64,000 nt of DNA from Stomoxys calcitrans (lineage: Eukaryota > Arthropoda > Insecta > Diptera > Muscidae): contig NC_081553.1 in the NCBI RefSeq assembly GCF_963082655.1, forward strand, positions 193,505,373-193,569,372, in the 5' to 3' direction. Under the pieces are notes generated by a model, which did no database searches, was not told where the DNA came from, and was given only the letters and a program-made list of their open reading frames with translations. Of the stretch, positions 23,301 through 36,298 are shown piece by piece. How positions within the stretch are numbered: position 1 is the first letter of the stretch; every line of letters begins with the position of its first letter. A program made the translations under genes and the position numbers.

Positions 23301-24475
23301 CTTTGTCTGGGCGACAAATTTTCTAACGAAACTTTGTCTGGGCGACAAATTTTCTAACGAAACTTTGTCTGGGCGACAAATTTTCTAACGAAACTTTGTC
23401 TGGGCGACAAATTTTCTAACGAAACTTTGTCTGGGCGACAAATTTTCTAACGAAACTTTGTCTGGGCGACAAATTTTCTAACGAAACTTTGTCTGGGCGA
23501 CAAATTTTCTAACGAAACTTTGTCTGGGCGACAAATTTTCTAACGAAACTTTGTCTGGGCGACAAATTTTCTAACGAAACTTTGTCTGGGCGACAAATTT
23601 TCTAACGAAACTTTGTCTGGGCGACAAATTTTCTAACGAAACTTTGTCTGGGCGACAAATTTTCTAACGAAACTTTGTCTGGGCGACAAATTTTCTAACG
23701 AAACTTTGTCTGGGCGACAAATTTTCTAACGAAACTTTGTCTGGGCGACAAATTTTCTAACGAAACTTTGTCTGGGCGACAAATTTTCTAACGAAACTTT
23801 GTCTGGGCGACAAATTTTCTAACGAAACTTTGCCTGGGCGACAAATTTTCTAACGAAACTTTGTCTGGGCGACAAATTTTCTAACGAAACTTTGTCTGGG
23901 AGACAAATTTTCTAAAGAAACTTTGTCTGGGCGACAAATTTTCTAAAGAAACTTTGTCTGGGCGACAAATTTTCTAACGAAACTTTGTCTGGGCGACAAA
24001 TTTTCTAACGAAACTTTGTCTGGGGGACAAATTTTCTAACGAAACTTTGTCTGGGCGACAAATTTTCTAAAGAAACTTTGTCTGGGGGACAAATTTTCTA
24101 ACGAAACTTTGTCTGGGCGACAAATTTTCTAACGAAACTTTGTCTGGGCGACAAATTTTCTAACGAAACTTTGTCTGGGCGACAAATTTTCTAACGAAAC
24201 TTTGTCTGGGCGACAAATTTTCTAACGAAACTTTGTCTGGGCGACAAATTTTCTAACGAAACTTTGTCTGGGCGACAAATTTTCTAACGAAACTTTGTCT
24301 GGGCGACAAATTTTCTAACGAAACTTTGTCTGGGCGACAAATTTTCTAACGAAACTTTGTCTGGGCGACAAATTTTCTAACGAAACTTTGTCTGGGCGAC
24401 AAATTTTCTAACGAAACTTTGTCTGGGCGACAAATTTTCTAACGAAACTTTGTCTGGGCGACAAATTTTCTAAAG
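20343..24475 (-). repeat. Satellite array S4: ~131 copies of the 31-bp S unit, reverse
   Basis: One forward unit (20372-20408) is followed by a reverse array of about 4050 bp. The first ~9 units have centre CTAAAG and spacer TGAGC. Most of the rest carry the private centre CTAACG with spacer TGGGC. A distinctive series of variant units starting at 20701 is repeated starting at 22125, showing a higher-order duplication of 46 units. It is the longest S array in the window. Confidence 0.96.
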
Positions 24476-26463
24476 AGTGTTTACATTTTTATTGCAAATT
24501 GAATTTTTGTCTGAGCAAACAATTTGCGGCACACCCTTTTCTCTTTGCAAATGTCATTTGCCGTCTGTCTGGCATATGTATTTAAGTTTACATGTTCTGC
24601 TTTACAACATCTATTGTTATTTTCATGTGTTTTGATATATATATCTTCCTACATACACATATTGATACGTGTTGAAAATTTATATACACGCTTACAGCTA
24701 TCTCATACACATATTTAGCCAAAAGAATGTGCCTCTTAGCATCTTTGGCATGGAAATTTCTCTCGGGCAAACATCAGCATACCATAGAAGATCTAAGGAA
24801 TTCCATTTTAAAGGGAAATAAATGACACAAAGGACACAGTGTCTTCACATAGGTCATAAATTTATCTGTACAAAATGTATGAGCATTGTAATTCTAAAAA
24901 ATAAATTATCCAACAAAGTTTGGAGACATGCACGAAACGTCGTAAAATAATTTTGGTTAGGTAATGGTGCCAATAAAAAAGATTATTTAAGACATTTATT
25001 TAATATAATTGGCATTATTATGTATTTTTATGGACAAATGAAGGCATCATGTTATAGACATTTTATTTTTTTTAGAAAATTTGTTATAAATTTTATAACA
25101 AAAAGTATTTTTTAAAATGTAATTCCGTTGTATAGAATTTTTTCTCAGAATATTTTATAAAAATTGCTATAGAAGATTATGCCAATTTTGTTGTTAAACA
25201 ATGTTTGGTCAATATTTTTGTTACAGAAATTTTTGCAAAATTTTTTGTTATACAAAATTTTTTTTAGCTCAAAATTTTATACATTTTCTTCTTATAGCAA
25301 ATTTTGTCACAGTCTCATTTATTGAACATAAATTTCGCTGTCAGTTTAGTTAGATTTTGATTTTTTTGTATAATTTTTACAAAATTGAAATCCTTTTAAA
25401 TTCCTTGCTCATTAGAATTCTCATTTTGAAGGATACCATAAATAAATCTGTTTTTGCCCACCCCCTTCCATACTCACCACACAATCCAAATGGCCATAGC
25501 AACTAACTGTCTATCGTAAAAAATAATTTAAATTTGTTGTTCGCATGTGTGTAATTTTGCACAAGTGTATGTATGTTTGTTTAATGATTTCACTCATTTT
25601 CTCTCTCTTTTTTAAACACATCGACATCCTCATGCATTAAAATGTATATCAATGGATGTTTTGCTGCCTGTAGTATGTGAGAATACTTTTCTGTTTTTTG
25701 TTTTGTTTAAGTATGTAATTGTGAAGTACTGTAGATTAACATTCACGCTCCGACAAACTCATAAACAACACTCACAAACAGTGAACAAACATGCTTGCAT
25801 AAATTTGTATATGGCTTGGGTTCTTTGAGGACTTTCTCTCACTCTGAGTGTGTGTGGCGGCTCCCTAAGTGGGTTGAATGGCTGTGAGTGCTGTGGTATA
25901 TGCTGTTAACGGTAGTGTTGGAGATGTAGTAGGCTGGTTGGTTTGGTTGACGTCAACATCATAGCTTTTTGGTATTCGCCTTTGCATACACCATGCTTAT
26001 GAATGTGTGTGTACAGTACACAGCACTACGTTCAAATAAGTGACATAACAGCACTTTGAGTTTTGCTGTTGTTTTTATTTGACATGCAGTCAGTTGTTGC
26101 CTGCACACATATTAATGTGTGGACGTATGTATACGTATATGTGGGTAAATATGCCACCCTTCGATTTGCTGATACTCACGATTAGTTTTCTGTTGTCCTC
26201 TTCGTATTGTTGGTTGCTGTTTTTGTGTGGCTTAACCAGAGTTTGTTGTTGCCCATTGAAATGTCACCTATTTTGATATCCTTTGGACACTTGATTAGTT
26301 TTTGGTTGCTTGTCAACAACAGGCGCCAAAATAGAGTAGCAAAATTGTTGTAGTTTGTCTCCAATGTCGTTCTGAAGAGAGTCCTAGATCACAGTGATAA
26401 AAAATCATACAAGCTTTGAAACTTAAATTTGGTAGTAGATATAGACGAAATATTTCTATAGGA
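24476..26463. other. Satellite-free spacer, no gene seen
   Basis: AT-rich, with T-rich runs around 25050-25330 and GT/CA-rich patches near 25540 and 25990-26130. A TGACGTCA palindrome (cAMP-response-element-like) occurs near 25950 but has no supporting context. It is probably intronic. Confidence 0.5.
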
Positions 26464-27229
26464 AATTTGTCAGTCAGACAAAGTTTGTCGGTCAGACAAA
26501 GTTTCGTTAGAAAATTTGTCGCCCAGACAAAGTTTTTTTAGAAAATTTGTCGCCCAGACAAAGTTTTTTTAGAAAATTTGTCGCCCAGACAAAGTTTCTT
26601 TAGAAAATTTGTCGCTCAGACAAAGTTTCTTTAGAAAATTTGTCGCTCAGACAAAGTTTCTTTAGAAAATTTGTCGCTCAGACAAAGTTTCTTTAGAAAA
26701 TTTGTCGCTCAGACAAAGTTTCTTAAGAAAATTTGTCGCTCAGACAAAGTTTCTTTAGAAAATTTGTCGCTCAGACAAAGTTTCTTTAGAAAATTTGTCG
26801 CTCAGACAAAGTTTCTTTAGAAAATTTGTCGCTCAGACAAAGTTTCTTTAGAAAGTTTTTCGCTCAGACAAAGTTTCTTTAGAAAATTTGTCGCTCAGAC
26901 AAAGTTTCTTTAGAAAATTTGTCGCTCAGACAAAGTTTCTTTAGAAAATTTGTCGCTCAGACAAAGTTTCTTTAGAAAATTTGTCGCTCAGACAAAGTTT
27001 CTTTAGAAAATTTGTCGCTCAGACAAAGTTTCTTTAGAAAATTTGTCGCTCAGACAAAGTTTCTTTAGAAAATTTGTCGCTCAGACAAAGTTTCTTTAGA
27101 AAATTTGTCGCTCAGACAAAGTTTCTTTAGAAAATTTGTCGCTCAGACAAAGTTTCTTTAGAAAATTTGTCGCTCAGACAAAGTTTCTTTAGAAAAGTTT
27201 CTATCGACAATTTGTCGGGCAGACAAAGA
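26464..27229 (+). repeat. Satellite array S5: ~25 copies of the 31-bp S unit, forward
   Basis: The left edge has irregular and shortened units and spacer GCCCA; the rest has spacer GCTCA. The right edge decays over two units ('gtttctatcgacaatttgtc'). Confidence 0.95.
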
Positions 27230-28218
27230 TCCAACATATCAACTAATTTTTAAAAATAAATTGTGCACATTGCTTTCTGGCAGCTTTGTTAAAGAGAGGC
27301 ATCTTCTCACTCGAAACCTAAATACAGAAGTTAAACAAAGCCCTCTTGGAAATTTTTGCCTTGCTTCTTATATTTAAAACACATGGTACTTACTAAGCAA
27401 TTTGATTGGCAAACAATTTTCATATCTTACTCGTAAACCTACACACACAGGTGAAAAATGGTTTCTTCATTCATTCATGTCTAACTTCCTTTCTTCCTCT
27501 CTTTTTTACGTCCACCATTTTACCATTTATCAGTGTTCACTCTGAGGTTGCCTACACCAAACAACTCCTTTCGGTTGAATGGGTTACCATAATACATACA
27601 TATTTATATATGTATGTATTTAACAATGCAGCTCAGCAATGTTGCGGTCTGTAATTAAGGAATTCCATTGAAAATTCCATTTACAAAGTTGTTGGTAGAA
27701 CCTTAAGGAGATTATGCTGTCTTGTTGGGGTTTTCAATTGGTTGGCATTACAAATAAGGGGCTTAAGAGTATCTATTGTTTTACATTTTTGCCCCAGCAT
27801 TAATTCCTTGATTAATTATATGAGCATTTTATATGCGCTGAAAGGAAGTAGTGAAAAATCTAAACAGATCGTTGTGGCGTATGATGCATACGAATTGATT
27901 TTTTATGCCCAGAAGGGCCAGCTATGCGTATGATTTACAGTTTGTTCGTATAATGTATGCGTAATGGCGGCCGCTTTTGCTTATGATTTTTTTTTCGTTT
28001 CTTTGTTGACAATTTGAATGTTTTCTTGGGAAAGCAACATGGACTTGTTAATAAAGTATGTAAAGTAAGTGTTTTCTTTTTTTGAGTTATATCCTTGTGA
28101 CATTTTTTCTGGATTTGCATGTTAAATAGCACATGCTATACTTGGAATGAATATTTAAATTTAGATCCAAATTTAAACAATTGGTTTAAGCTGAATTAAT
28201 TTTTTAATGAAAATAAAA
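27230..28218. other. Satellite-free spacer, no gene seen
   Basis: Unique AT-rich sequence. Open frames of 60-80 codons show no splice sites or conserved motifs that I could recognise. Confidence 0.5.
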
Positions 28219-30665
28219 TTAGAAAATTTGTCGCTCAGACAAAGTTTCTTTAGAAAATTTGTCGCTCAAACAAAGTTTCTTTGGAAAATTTGTCGCTCAG
28301 ACAAAGTTTCTTTGAAAAATTTGTCGCTCAGAAAAGTTTCTTTAGAAAATTTGTCGCTCAGACAAAGTTTCTTTAGAAAATTTGTCGCTCAGACAAAGTT
28401 TCTTTAGAAAATTTGTCGCTCAGACAAAGTTTCTTTAGAAAATTTGTCGCTCAGACAAAGTTTCTTTAGAAAATTTGTCGCTCAGACAAAGTTTCTTTAG
28501 AAAATTTGTCGCTCAGACAAAGTTTCTTTAGAAAATTTGTCGCTCAGACAAAGTTTCTTTAGAAAATTTGTCGCTCAGACGAAGTTTCTTTAGAAAATTT
28601 GTCGCTCAGACAAAGTTTCTTTAGAAAATTTGTCGCTCAGACCAAGTTTCTTTAGAAAATTTGTCGCTCAGACAAAGTTTCTTTAGAAAATTTGTCGCTC
28701 AGACAAAGTTTCTTTAGAAAATTTGTCGCTCAGACAAAGTTTCTTTAGAAAATTTGTCGCTCAGACAAAGTTTCTTTAGAAAATTTGTCGCTCAGACAAA
28801 GTTTCTTTAGAAAATTTGTCGCTCAGACAAAGTTTCTTTAGAAAATTTGTCGCTCAGACAAAGTTTCTTTAGAAAATTTGTCGCTCAGACAAAGTTTCTT
28901 TAGAAAATTTGTCGCTCAGACAAAGTTTCTTTAGAAAATTTGTCGCTCAGACAAAGTTTCTTTAGAAAATTTGTCGCTCAGACAAAGTTTCTTTAGAAAA
29001 TTTGTCGCTCAGACAAAGTTTCTTTAGAAAATTTGTCGCTCAGACAAAGTTTCTCTAGAAAATTTGTCGCTCAGACAAAGTTTCTTTAGAAAATTTCTCG
29101 CTCAGACAAAGTTTCTTTAGAAAATTTCTCGCTCAGACAAAGTTTCTTTAGAAAATTTGTCGCTCAGACAAAGTTTCTTTAGAAAATTTGTCGCTCAGAC
29201 AAAGTTTCTTTAGAAAATTTGTCGCTCAGACAAAGTTTCTTTAGAAAATTTGTCGCCCAGACAAAGTTTCTTTAGAAAATTTGTCGCCCAGACAAAGTTT
29301 CTTTAGAAAATTTGTCGCCCAGACAAAGTTTCTTTAGAAAATTTGTCGCCCAGACAAAGTTTCTTTAGAAAATTTGTCGCCCAGACAAAGTTTCTTTAGA
29401 AAATTTGTCGCCCAGACAAAGTTTCTTTAGAAAATTTGTCGCCCAGACAAAGTTTCTTTCGCTCAGACAAAGTTTCTTTAGAAAATTTCTCGCTCAGACA
29501 AAGTTTCTTTAGAAAATTTCTCGCTCAGACAAAGTTTCTTTAGAAAATTTCTCGCTCAGACAAAGTTTCTTTAGAAAATTTCTCGCTCAGACAAAGTTTC
29601 TTTAGAAAATTTGTCGCTCAGACAAAGTTTCTTTAGAAAATTTGTCGCTCAGACAAAGTTTCTTTAGAAAATTTGTCGCTCAGACAAAGTTTCTTTAGAA
29701 AATTTGTCGCTCAGACAAAGTTTCTTTAGAAAATTTGTCGCTCAGACAAAGTTTCTTTAGAAAATTTGTCGCTCAGACAAAGTTTCTTTAGAAAATTTGT
29801 CGCTCAGACAAAGTTTCTTTAGAAAATTTGTCGCTCAGACAAAGTTTCTTTAGAAAATTTGTCGCTCAGACAAAGTTTCTTTAGAAAATTTGTCGCTCAG
29901 ACAAAGTTTCTTTAGAAAATTTGTCGCTCAGACAAAGTTTCTTTAGAAAATTTGTCGGTCAGACAAAGTTTCTTTAGAAAATTTGTCGGTCAGACAAAGT
30001 TTCTTTAGAAAATTTGTCGGTCAGACAAAGTTTCTTTAGAAAATTTGTCGGTCGGACAAAGTTTCTTTAGAAAATTTGTCGGTCAGACAAAGTTTCTTTA
30101 GAAAATTTGTCGGTCAGACAAAGTTTCTTTAGAAAATTTTTCGCTCAGACAAAGTTTCTTTAGAAAATTTTTCGCTCAGACAAAGTTTCTTTAGAAAATT
30201 TTTCGCTCAGACAAAGTTTCTTTAGAAAATTTTTCGCTCAGACAAAGTTTCTTTAGAAAATTTTTCGCTCAGACAAAGTTTCTTTAGAAAATTTTTCGCT
30301 CAGACAAAGTTTCTTTAGAAAATTTTTCGCTCAGACAAAGTTTCTTTAGAAAATTTTTCGCTCAGACAAAGTTTCTTTAGAAAATTTGTCGCTCAGACAA
30401 AGTTTCTTTAGAAAATTTTTCGCTCAGACAAAGTTTCTTTAGAAAATTTTTCGCTCAGACAAAGTTTCTTTAGAAAATTTTTCGCTCAGACAAAGTTTCT
30501 TTAGAAAATTTTTCGTTCAGACAAAGTTTCTTTAGAAAATTTTTCGCTCAGACAAAGTTTCTTTAGAAGAAAATTTGTCGCTCAAACTAAGTTTCTTAGT
30601 TTCTATTTTCAGCCGGTTGCTGAAAGAAAGTTGCTTTAGAAAATTGGTCACTCAGACAATGTATC
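28219..30665 (+). repeat. Satellite array S6: ~77 copies of the 31-bp S unit, forward, with variant blocks
   Basis: Spacer and arm variants occur in contiguous runs: GCCCA at ~29250-29455, CTCGCTCA at ~29465-29590, GGTCA at ~29955-30130 and TTCGCTCA at ~30135-30560. A truncated unit at ~29455-29460 joins two blocks. The last units (30565-30665) decay. Confidence 0.96.
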
Positions 30666-31785
30666 TATATATTACTACACACTCTGAACAGCCTTCGTAC
30701 AACCAGCTGTTAAAAATTATTCATATTCAGCTATTTTCTGCACTCTGTCTCTCATGCCACTCATTAATGTTAAAACATATGAATTGGATGGAGAATGAAA
30801 TAGTAAATTCACCACTCTCCAATACACCACACTACTATTGAACGGTGTGCAATATCAAACAGCTGAAATGTAAACAATTGATCATAGTTTAATTCGCCAC
30901 AGGCAGCAAGACCAAACAATGGCCACACACACACAAAAGCTTGAGTGCTGTTTATATATGGGTGAGAGTTAAGCGTCAAAGTTGTTTAAGTCGAAGAGTA
31001 TGCAGATCAGTTGTTAACAAACGCTCTTTACTAACGGATAGCGGTTATGGCAATAGCGTTGTTTTACCGCCTACAAGCCTACAATCAAGCAATAAAATCA
31101 TTGTTAATTTTAAAAACAAACAAAAAACAAATATTTGAAAAACGCATTTAATGATCACTCTTATAACAAAAAATAAAAATATTAAGAAATGTTTTAAGCG
31201 AAAACAAAAAATGTAAGCAAAATTTTGATTGATTGATTAGAAGCAAAAACAAAAAACCAAACACACATAAATAAAAATTCAAAGTGCCAGTGAATAAATG
31301 TGAAACATCTCTCGGTCCCCGGCAGCCGCTTTTGCCAAACACAAAAAAAATTGAAGGTCGTGCGTATTTAAAAACGCATTCTTTTTATTGGCTAGCATTT
31401 TGTAAAAATCCCCCACAATTGTTTATCTTTGATTCAAGAAGTTGCTACAAGTAAAAATTTTGCAATGAGACGGCTGGTGTATGTATGTGCATCATGGTCT
31501 CATTGAATTTTTGTTGTTTTTTTGTGGCCGCAGCATGGTGAATGACCGGAATCATTAACCTAAAACGTATGTGTGTTGCAGTTGGCATATGATTACGTGA
31601 TGTAATGTGGAGACGTAGATCAAGTGGCGACAACGCAAATGAAGTTTTTTCTTCAAAAGAAAATAAAAAATATTATCTTTAACAAAACAAATTGGTCTCT
31701 TAGCGAAGTATTTTCTTAGGAAACTGCGACAAACTGAGCGACAAATTTCCTTCAAAAACATTGTGTAAGCGGCTCTGACTGAGCG
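30666..31785 (+). other. Spacer with a possible promoter or 5' leader and S remnants at its right end
   Basis: Around 30950 there is a GTTTATATATGG block, and TCAGTTG (arthropod initiator-like) lies near 31008. Downstream sequence to ~31340 is A-rich like dipteran 5' leaders. The spacing between the two motifs (~55 bp) is wrong for one core promoter, so this is weak. The last ~60 bp contain decayed reverse-oriented S units. Confidence 0.25.
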
Positions 31786-33709
31786 AGGCATATTAAACCA
31801 TCCTTTCCCGAGGAAAGGGCTATTGAGCTAGCTTTTCCAAGAGGAAAGAGAAAAAAACTACCCTTTCCCAGAGAAATGGGCACTAAAACTATCCTTTCAC
31901 AGAGGAAAGGGCAATAAAAATACCCTTTCCGAGAAGAAAGGGTAATAAAACTACCCTCTCCATGAGCATAAGGGAATATTGCTGCCCTTTCACAAAACAA
32001 GGGCAACATTGATACACTTTAGCAGAGAAAAGGGAAATATTGCTTCCCCTTCCCATAGAAAATGGTTATAAACTATCCTTTCCCAGAAGAAAGGGTAATA
32101 AATTTAACCTTTCCAAGAGGAAAGGTGACGAAACTACCCTTGGTCAAAAGAAAAGGTAATGAAACAACCCGTTCTCAGACGAATGGTTAATAAAGCTACC
32201 TTTTCCCAGAAGAAATGTTAAAAAAGCAACCCTTCGCAGAGGAAAGGGTAATAACACTACCCTTAAAGTTGGGAAATTGTAATCACACTACCCTTTAAAA
32301 AGGGGAAATCGTAATAATACTATCCATTTCCTTGGGAATGATAATTAAATTGTCGTTAAATTGTAATAAAGCTACCCTTCGCCAAGGCAAAGGGTAATAA
32401 AGCTACCCTTCGCCAAGGCAAAGGGTAATGAAAGTACCCTTCCCCTGGGAAAAGTGTAATAAAAGTACTCTTCCCCAAAGTAAAAGTGTAAAAAAGTACC
32501 CTTCCCCAAGGGAAAGGGTAATAAAAATAGCCTCTCCTATAGGGAAAGCTAAAAAAACTACCATTTCCTACATGAAAGGGTACTTTAACAACCCTTTCCC
32601 AGAAGAAAGAGTTAGTAAAATTACCCTTCCCAAAGGAAAGTGCAGTAAAGCCTAAGGGAAAGTGTAGTAAAACCACCCTTCCCAAAAAAAAAAGTGTAAT
32701 AAAACTACCCCTTCCCAAGGGAATGCGTATTACAAATACCTTTTCCCAAAGGAAAGTGTAGTAAAAGTACCCTTTCAAAGGGAAAGTGTAGTAAAACTAC
32801 CCTTTTTCAAGGGAAGGTGTAGTAAATTTACCCTTTTCCAAGGGAAAGTGTAGTAATTTTCCACTTTTCCAAGGGAAAGTATTGTAAAACTTCCCTTCCC
32901 CAAGGCTAATGGTACTTAAACTCCACTTCCCCAGGGGAAAGTTTGGTAAAACTACCCTTTCCTAGGGGAAAGTGTAGTAAATTTACCTTTTTTCAAAGGA
33001 AAGTGTAGTAAATTTACCCTTTTCCAAGGGAAGGTGTAGTAATTTTCCAAGGGAAAGTGTAGTTTTACCACTCTTTCCCTAGGGAAAGGCAAAGCACAGT
33101 AAAACTACCCTTTCCAAAGGGAAAGTGTAGTAAAACTACCCTTTTCTCTTGGGGAAGGGTAGGGGAAGGGAATAAAAATTGCAGTCAAATTACCCTTCCA
33201 CAAGGGAAGGTGTAGTAAATTTAACCTTTTTCAAGGGAAAGTGTAGTAAATTTACCCTTTCCCAAGGGAGAGTGTAGTAATTTTCCCCTTTTTCAATGGA
33301 AATTGTATTAAAACTACCCTTTCTCAAGGGAAAGTGTAGTAAAACTACCCTTCCTCAAGAGAAAGTGTAGTAGATTTACCCCTCTTCAAGGGAAAGTGTA
33401 GTAAATTTACCCTTTTCCAAGGGTAAGTGTAGTAATTTTCCCCTTTTCCAATCAAAATTGTAGCTAAACTACACTTTCTCAAGGGAAAGTGTAGTAAAGC
33501 TACCCTTCGCTAAGGATAGCGAAGTAATCCTACCCTTCCCCAACGGAAAGTTTAGTAAAACTAACCTTCCCCAAAGGAAAGTTTAGTAAAACTAACCTTC
33601 CCCAAAGGAAAGATTAGTAAAACTACCCTTCCTCAAGGAAAAGCGTAGTAAAACTACCCTTCCCCAAGGGAAAGAGTAGCATAACTACCCTTCCCCAGGG
33701 GAAAGAGTA
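31786..33709 (+). repeat. Satellite array P1: 31-bp hairpin unit, second family
   Basis: The typical unit is a 9-bp inverted repeat (ACCCTTTCC...GGAAAGGGT, loop CAGA) plus a ~9-bp spacer (AATAAAACT); later units read CCCTTCCCCAAGGGAAAGTG with spacer TAGTAAAACTA. The period is 31 bp but units diverge far more than S units. The first ~1.16 kb is nearly identical to 40341-41505 in P2. The left end abuts decayed S units and the right end abuts array S7 directly. Its open frames are repeat by-products. Confidence 0.93.
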
Positions 33710-33710
33710 T

Positions 33711-35238
33711 TGTCTGAGCGACAAATTTTCTAAAGAAACTTTGTCTGAGCGACAAATTTTCTAAAGAAACTTTGTCTGAGCGACAAATTTTCTAAAGAAA
33801 CTTTGTCTGAGCGACAAATTTTCTAAAGAAACTTTGTCTGAGCGACAAATTTTCTAAAGAAACTTTGTCTGAGCGACAAATTTTCTAAAGAAACTTTGTC
33901 TGAGCGACAAATTTTCTAAAGAAACTTTGTCTGAGCGACAAATTTTCTAAAGAAACTTTGTCTGAGCGACAAATTTTCTAAAGAAACTTTGTCTGAGCGA
34001 CAAATTTTCTAAAGAAACTTTGTCTGAGCGACAAATTTTCTAAAGAAACATTGTCTGAGCGACAAATTTTCTAAAGAAACTTTGTCTGAGCGACAAATTT
34101 TCTAAAGAAACTTTGTCTGAGCGACAAATTTTCTAAAGAAACTTTGTCTGAGCGACAAATTTTCTAAAGAAACTTTGTCTGAGCGACAAATTTTCTAAAG
34201 AAACTTTGTCTGAGCGACAAATTTTCTAAAAAAACTTTGTCTGAGCGACAAATTTTCTAAAGAAACTTTGTCTGAGCGACAAATTTTCTAAAGAAACTTT
34301 GTCTGAGCGACAAATTTTCTAAAGAAACTTTGTCTGAGCGACAAATTTTCTAAAGAAACTTTGTCTGAGCGACAAATTTTCTAAAAAAACTTTGTCTGAG
34401 CGACAAATTTTCTAAAGAATCTTTGTCTGAGCGACAAATTTTCTAAAGAAACTTTGCCTGAGCGACAAATTTTTAAAGAAACTTTGACTGAGCGACAATT
34501 TTTCTAAAGAAACTTTATCTGAGCGACAAATTTTCTAAAGAAACTTTGTCTGGCGACAAATTTTCTAAAGAAACTTTGTCTGAGCGACAAATTTTCTAAA
34601 GAAACTTTGTCTGAGCGACAAATTTTCTAAAGAAACTTTGTCTGAGCGACACATTTTCTAAAGAAACTTTGTCTGAGCGACAAATTTTCTAAAGAAACTT
34701 TGTCTGAGCGACAAATTTTCTAAAGAAACTTTGTCTGAGCGACAAATTTTCTAAAGAAACTTTGTCTGAGCGACAAATTTTCTAAAGAAACTTTGTCTGA
34801 GCGACAAATTTTCTAAAGAAACTTTGTCTGAGCGACAAATTTTCTAAAGAAACTTTGTCTGAGCGACAAATTTTCTAAAGAAACTTTGTCTGAGCGACAA
34901 AATTTTCTAAAGAAACTTTGTCTGAGCGACAAATTTTCTAAAGAAACTTTGTCTGAGCGACAAATTTTCTAAAAAAACTTTGTCAGACCGACCAATTTTC
35001 CAAAAAACTTTGTCTGAGCGACAAATTTTCTAATGAAACTTTGTCTGGCCGTCAAATTTTCTAAAGAAACTTTGTCTGAGCGACAAATTTTCTAAAGAAA
35101 CGTTGTCTGAGCAACAAAATTTCCAAAGAAACTTTGTCTATGTACCAAATTTTCTACAAAAACTTTGTCTGAGCGACAAATTTTCTAAAAGAACATTGTC
35201 GGAACGACAAAAATTTTCTAAAAAATTTTTTCTGAGCT
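33711..35238 (-). repeat. Satellite array S7: ~49 copies of the 31-bp S unit, reverse
   Basis: Centre CTAAAG, spacer TGAGC. It begins immediately after the last P1 unit with no intervening unique DNA, is homogeneous in the middle, and is degenerate over the last ~8 units. Confidence 0.96.
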
Positions 35239-36298
35239 TCATATTTGTTATTTAGTAACTTAACAACCTGTTTGATAATTTTTCCCAAAATTTTAATCTG
35301 GAATTTTTTTTATCCATTGCTTTTTTTGTTTACTACTTTTTTACTTTCTCATTCAAATAACATATTTGTTATTCTTTAATGTTTATTTAAAGCCTTTCGT
35401 TTCACATCAATTGAGTTGTGTTGCGAAACTTGTTTTTGCATTTGCAATGAATTTTTAATTGTTTTCGAATTGCCGACAATAGTCAAGTCAAGCAACTAAT
35501 AAATGATAACTTTGCAGAGCTTTCATCGTTACTGCTTGCAGCCCGTCCAACTGAAACCACATTTTGTGGCCAGTGGTTGATTGTTTAGTTCGATCGATCG
35601 GTCTCCTTAACCCTGACTCCCGCTACAATCGAATAGAGGCTCAAGCAGGGCACGTGACCATTTCGATTTTGGCTTTCGATTCCTATTCGTTTCAATGGGA
35701 TCTTCCATCAATTGTAATGTCAATGTCCAATAAAATTATTCCCCATAGTTGACAAGCGGCATTGGCGACTTCGTTGGTTATACCTATGACTGGAATTACT
35801 CGATCTCCTTTGCCGTGGAATTTGAAGCTCATAAAATTGTATTACAAAAACATCTTTATTCCTCCGTGTATTGAAATAACGCGAATTGCTGCAGCAAACA
35901 ACAGGCACATACATAGAGGATATCAATTATTTGGAATTTTTTATTTATTTTCTTTTTAGTATTTATTCATATTGGCGCAGATATGCGCATTGGGAGTAGG
36001 CAGCAAACAATTGTTGTTTTATTTTTGTTATGTTTACATATGAGTCTCTGCACTACATTTGTGTTTACCAGTTGACGCTATTTAAAAATAAAAATTAAAA
36101 AAAGTAATAAAACAGACCTATCACAAAGATGTGGTTATTAGTGATTCTTTGTTAAATAAGTTTTGCTTTTATTTTGTTTTTTAGCACGCTTGTGTGAAAT
36201 AACAGCAAATGAATTTGATTTGAAAACAAAAACTCCATTTATTCTCACAACTAATTTTAATCATATTTCTTTTTCCTTCGTCTTTAATCCCCATCCTA
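35239..36298 (+). other. Spacer with weak coding traces, no firm gene
   Basis: The stretch 35520-35870 is less AT-rich than its surroundings and contains acceptor-like 'ttgcag' motifs and fragments in different frames (such as GHVTISILAFDSYSFQWDLP and GIGDFVGYTYDWN) broken by stops. This could be a decayed exon or chance. The remainder is AT-rich intron-like sequence. Confidence 0.3.

Noticed and set aside
25940..25960. TGACGTCA palindrome as a cAMP-response element.
   Set aside because: It is a single occurrence in an intron-like spacer with no promoter evidence.
31752..33300. Long open frames rich in Gly/Phe/Leu/Ser (GKGSF-type repeats) inside the P arrays, also at 39420-42374 and 59201-61318.
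   Set aside because: They are by-products of a 31-bp repeat cycling through frames; they occur on several strands and frames, with no start context, splice sites or conserved domain.
35564..35926. Overlapping frames with protein-like segments (LAFDSYSFQWDLP, GIGDFVGYTYDWN).
   Set aside because: They lie in different frames separated by stops and lack a consistent splice model; kept only as a weak coding trace.
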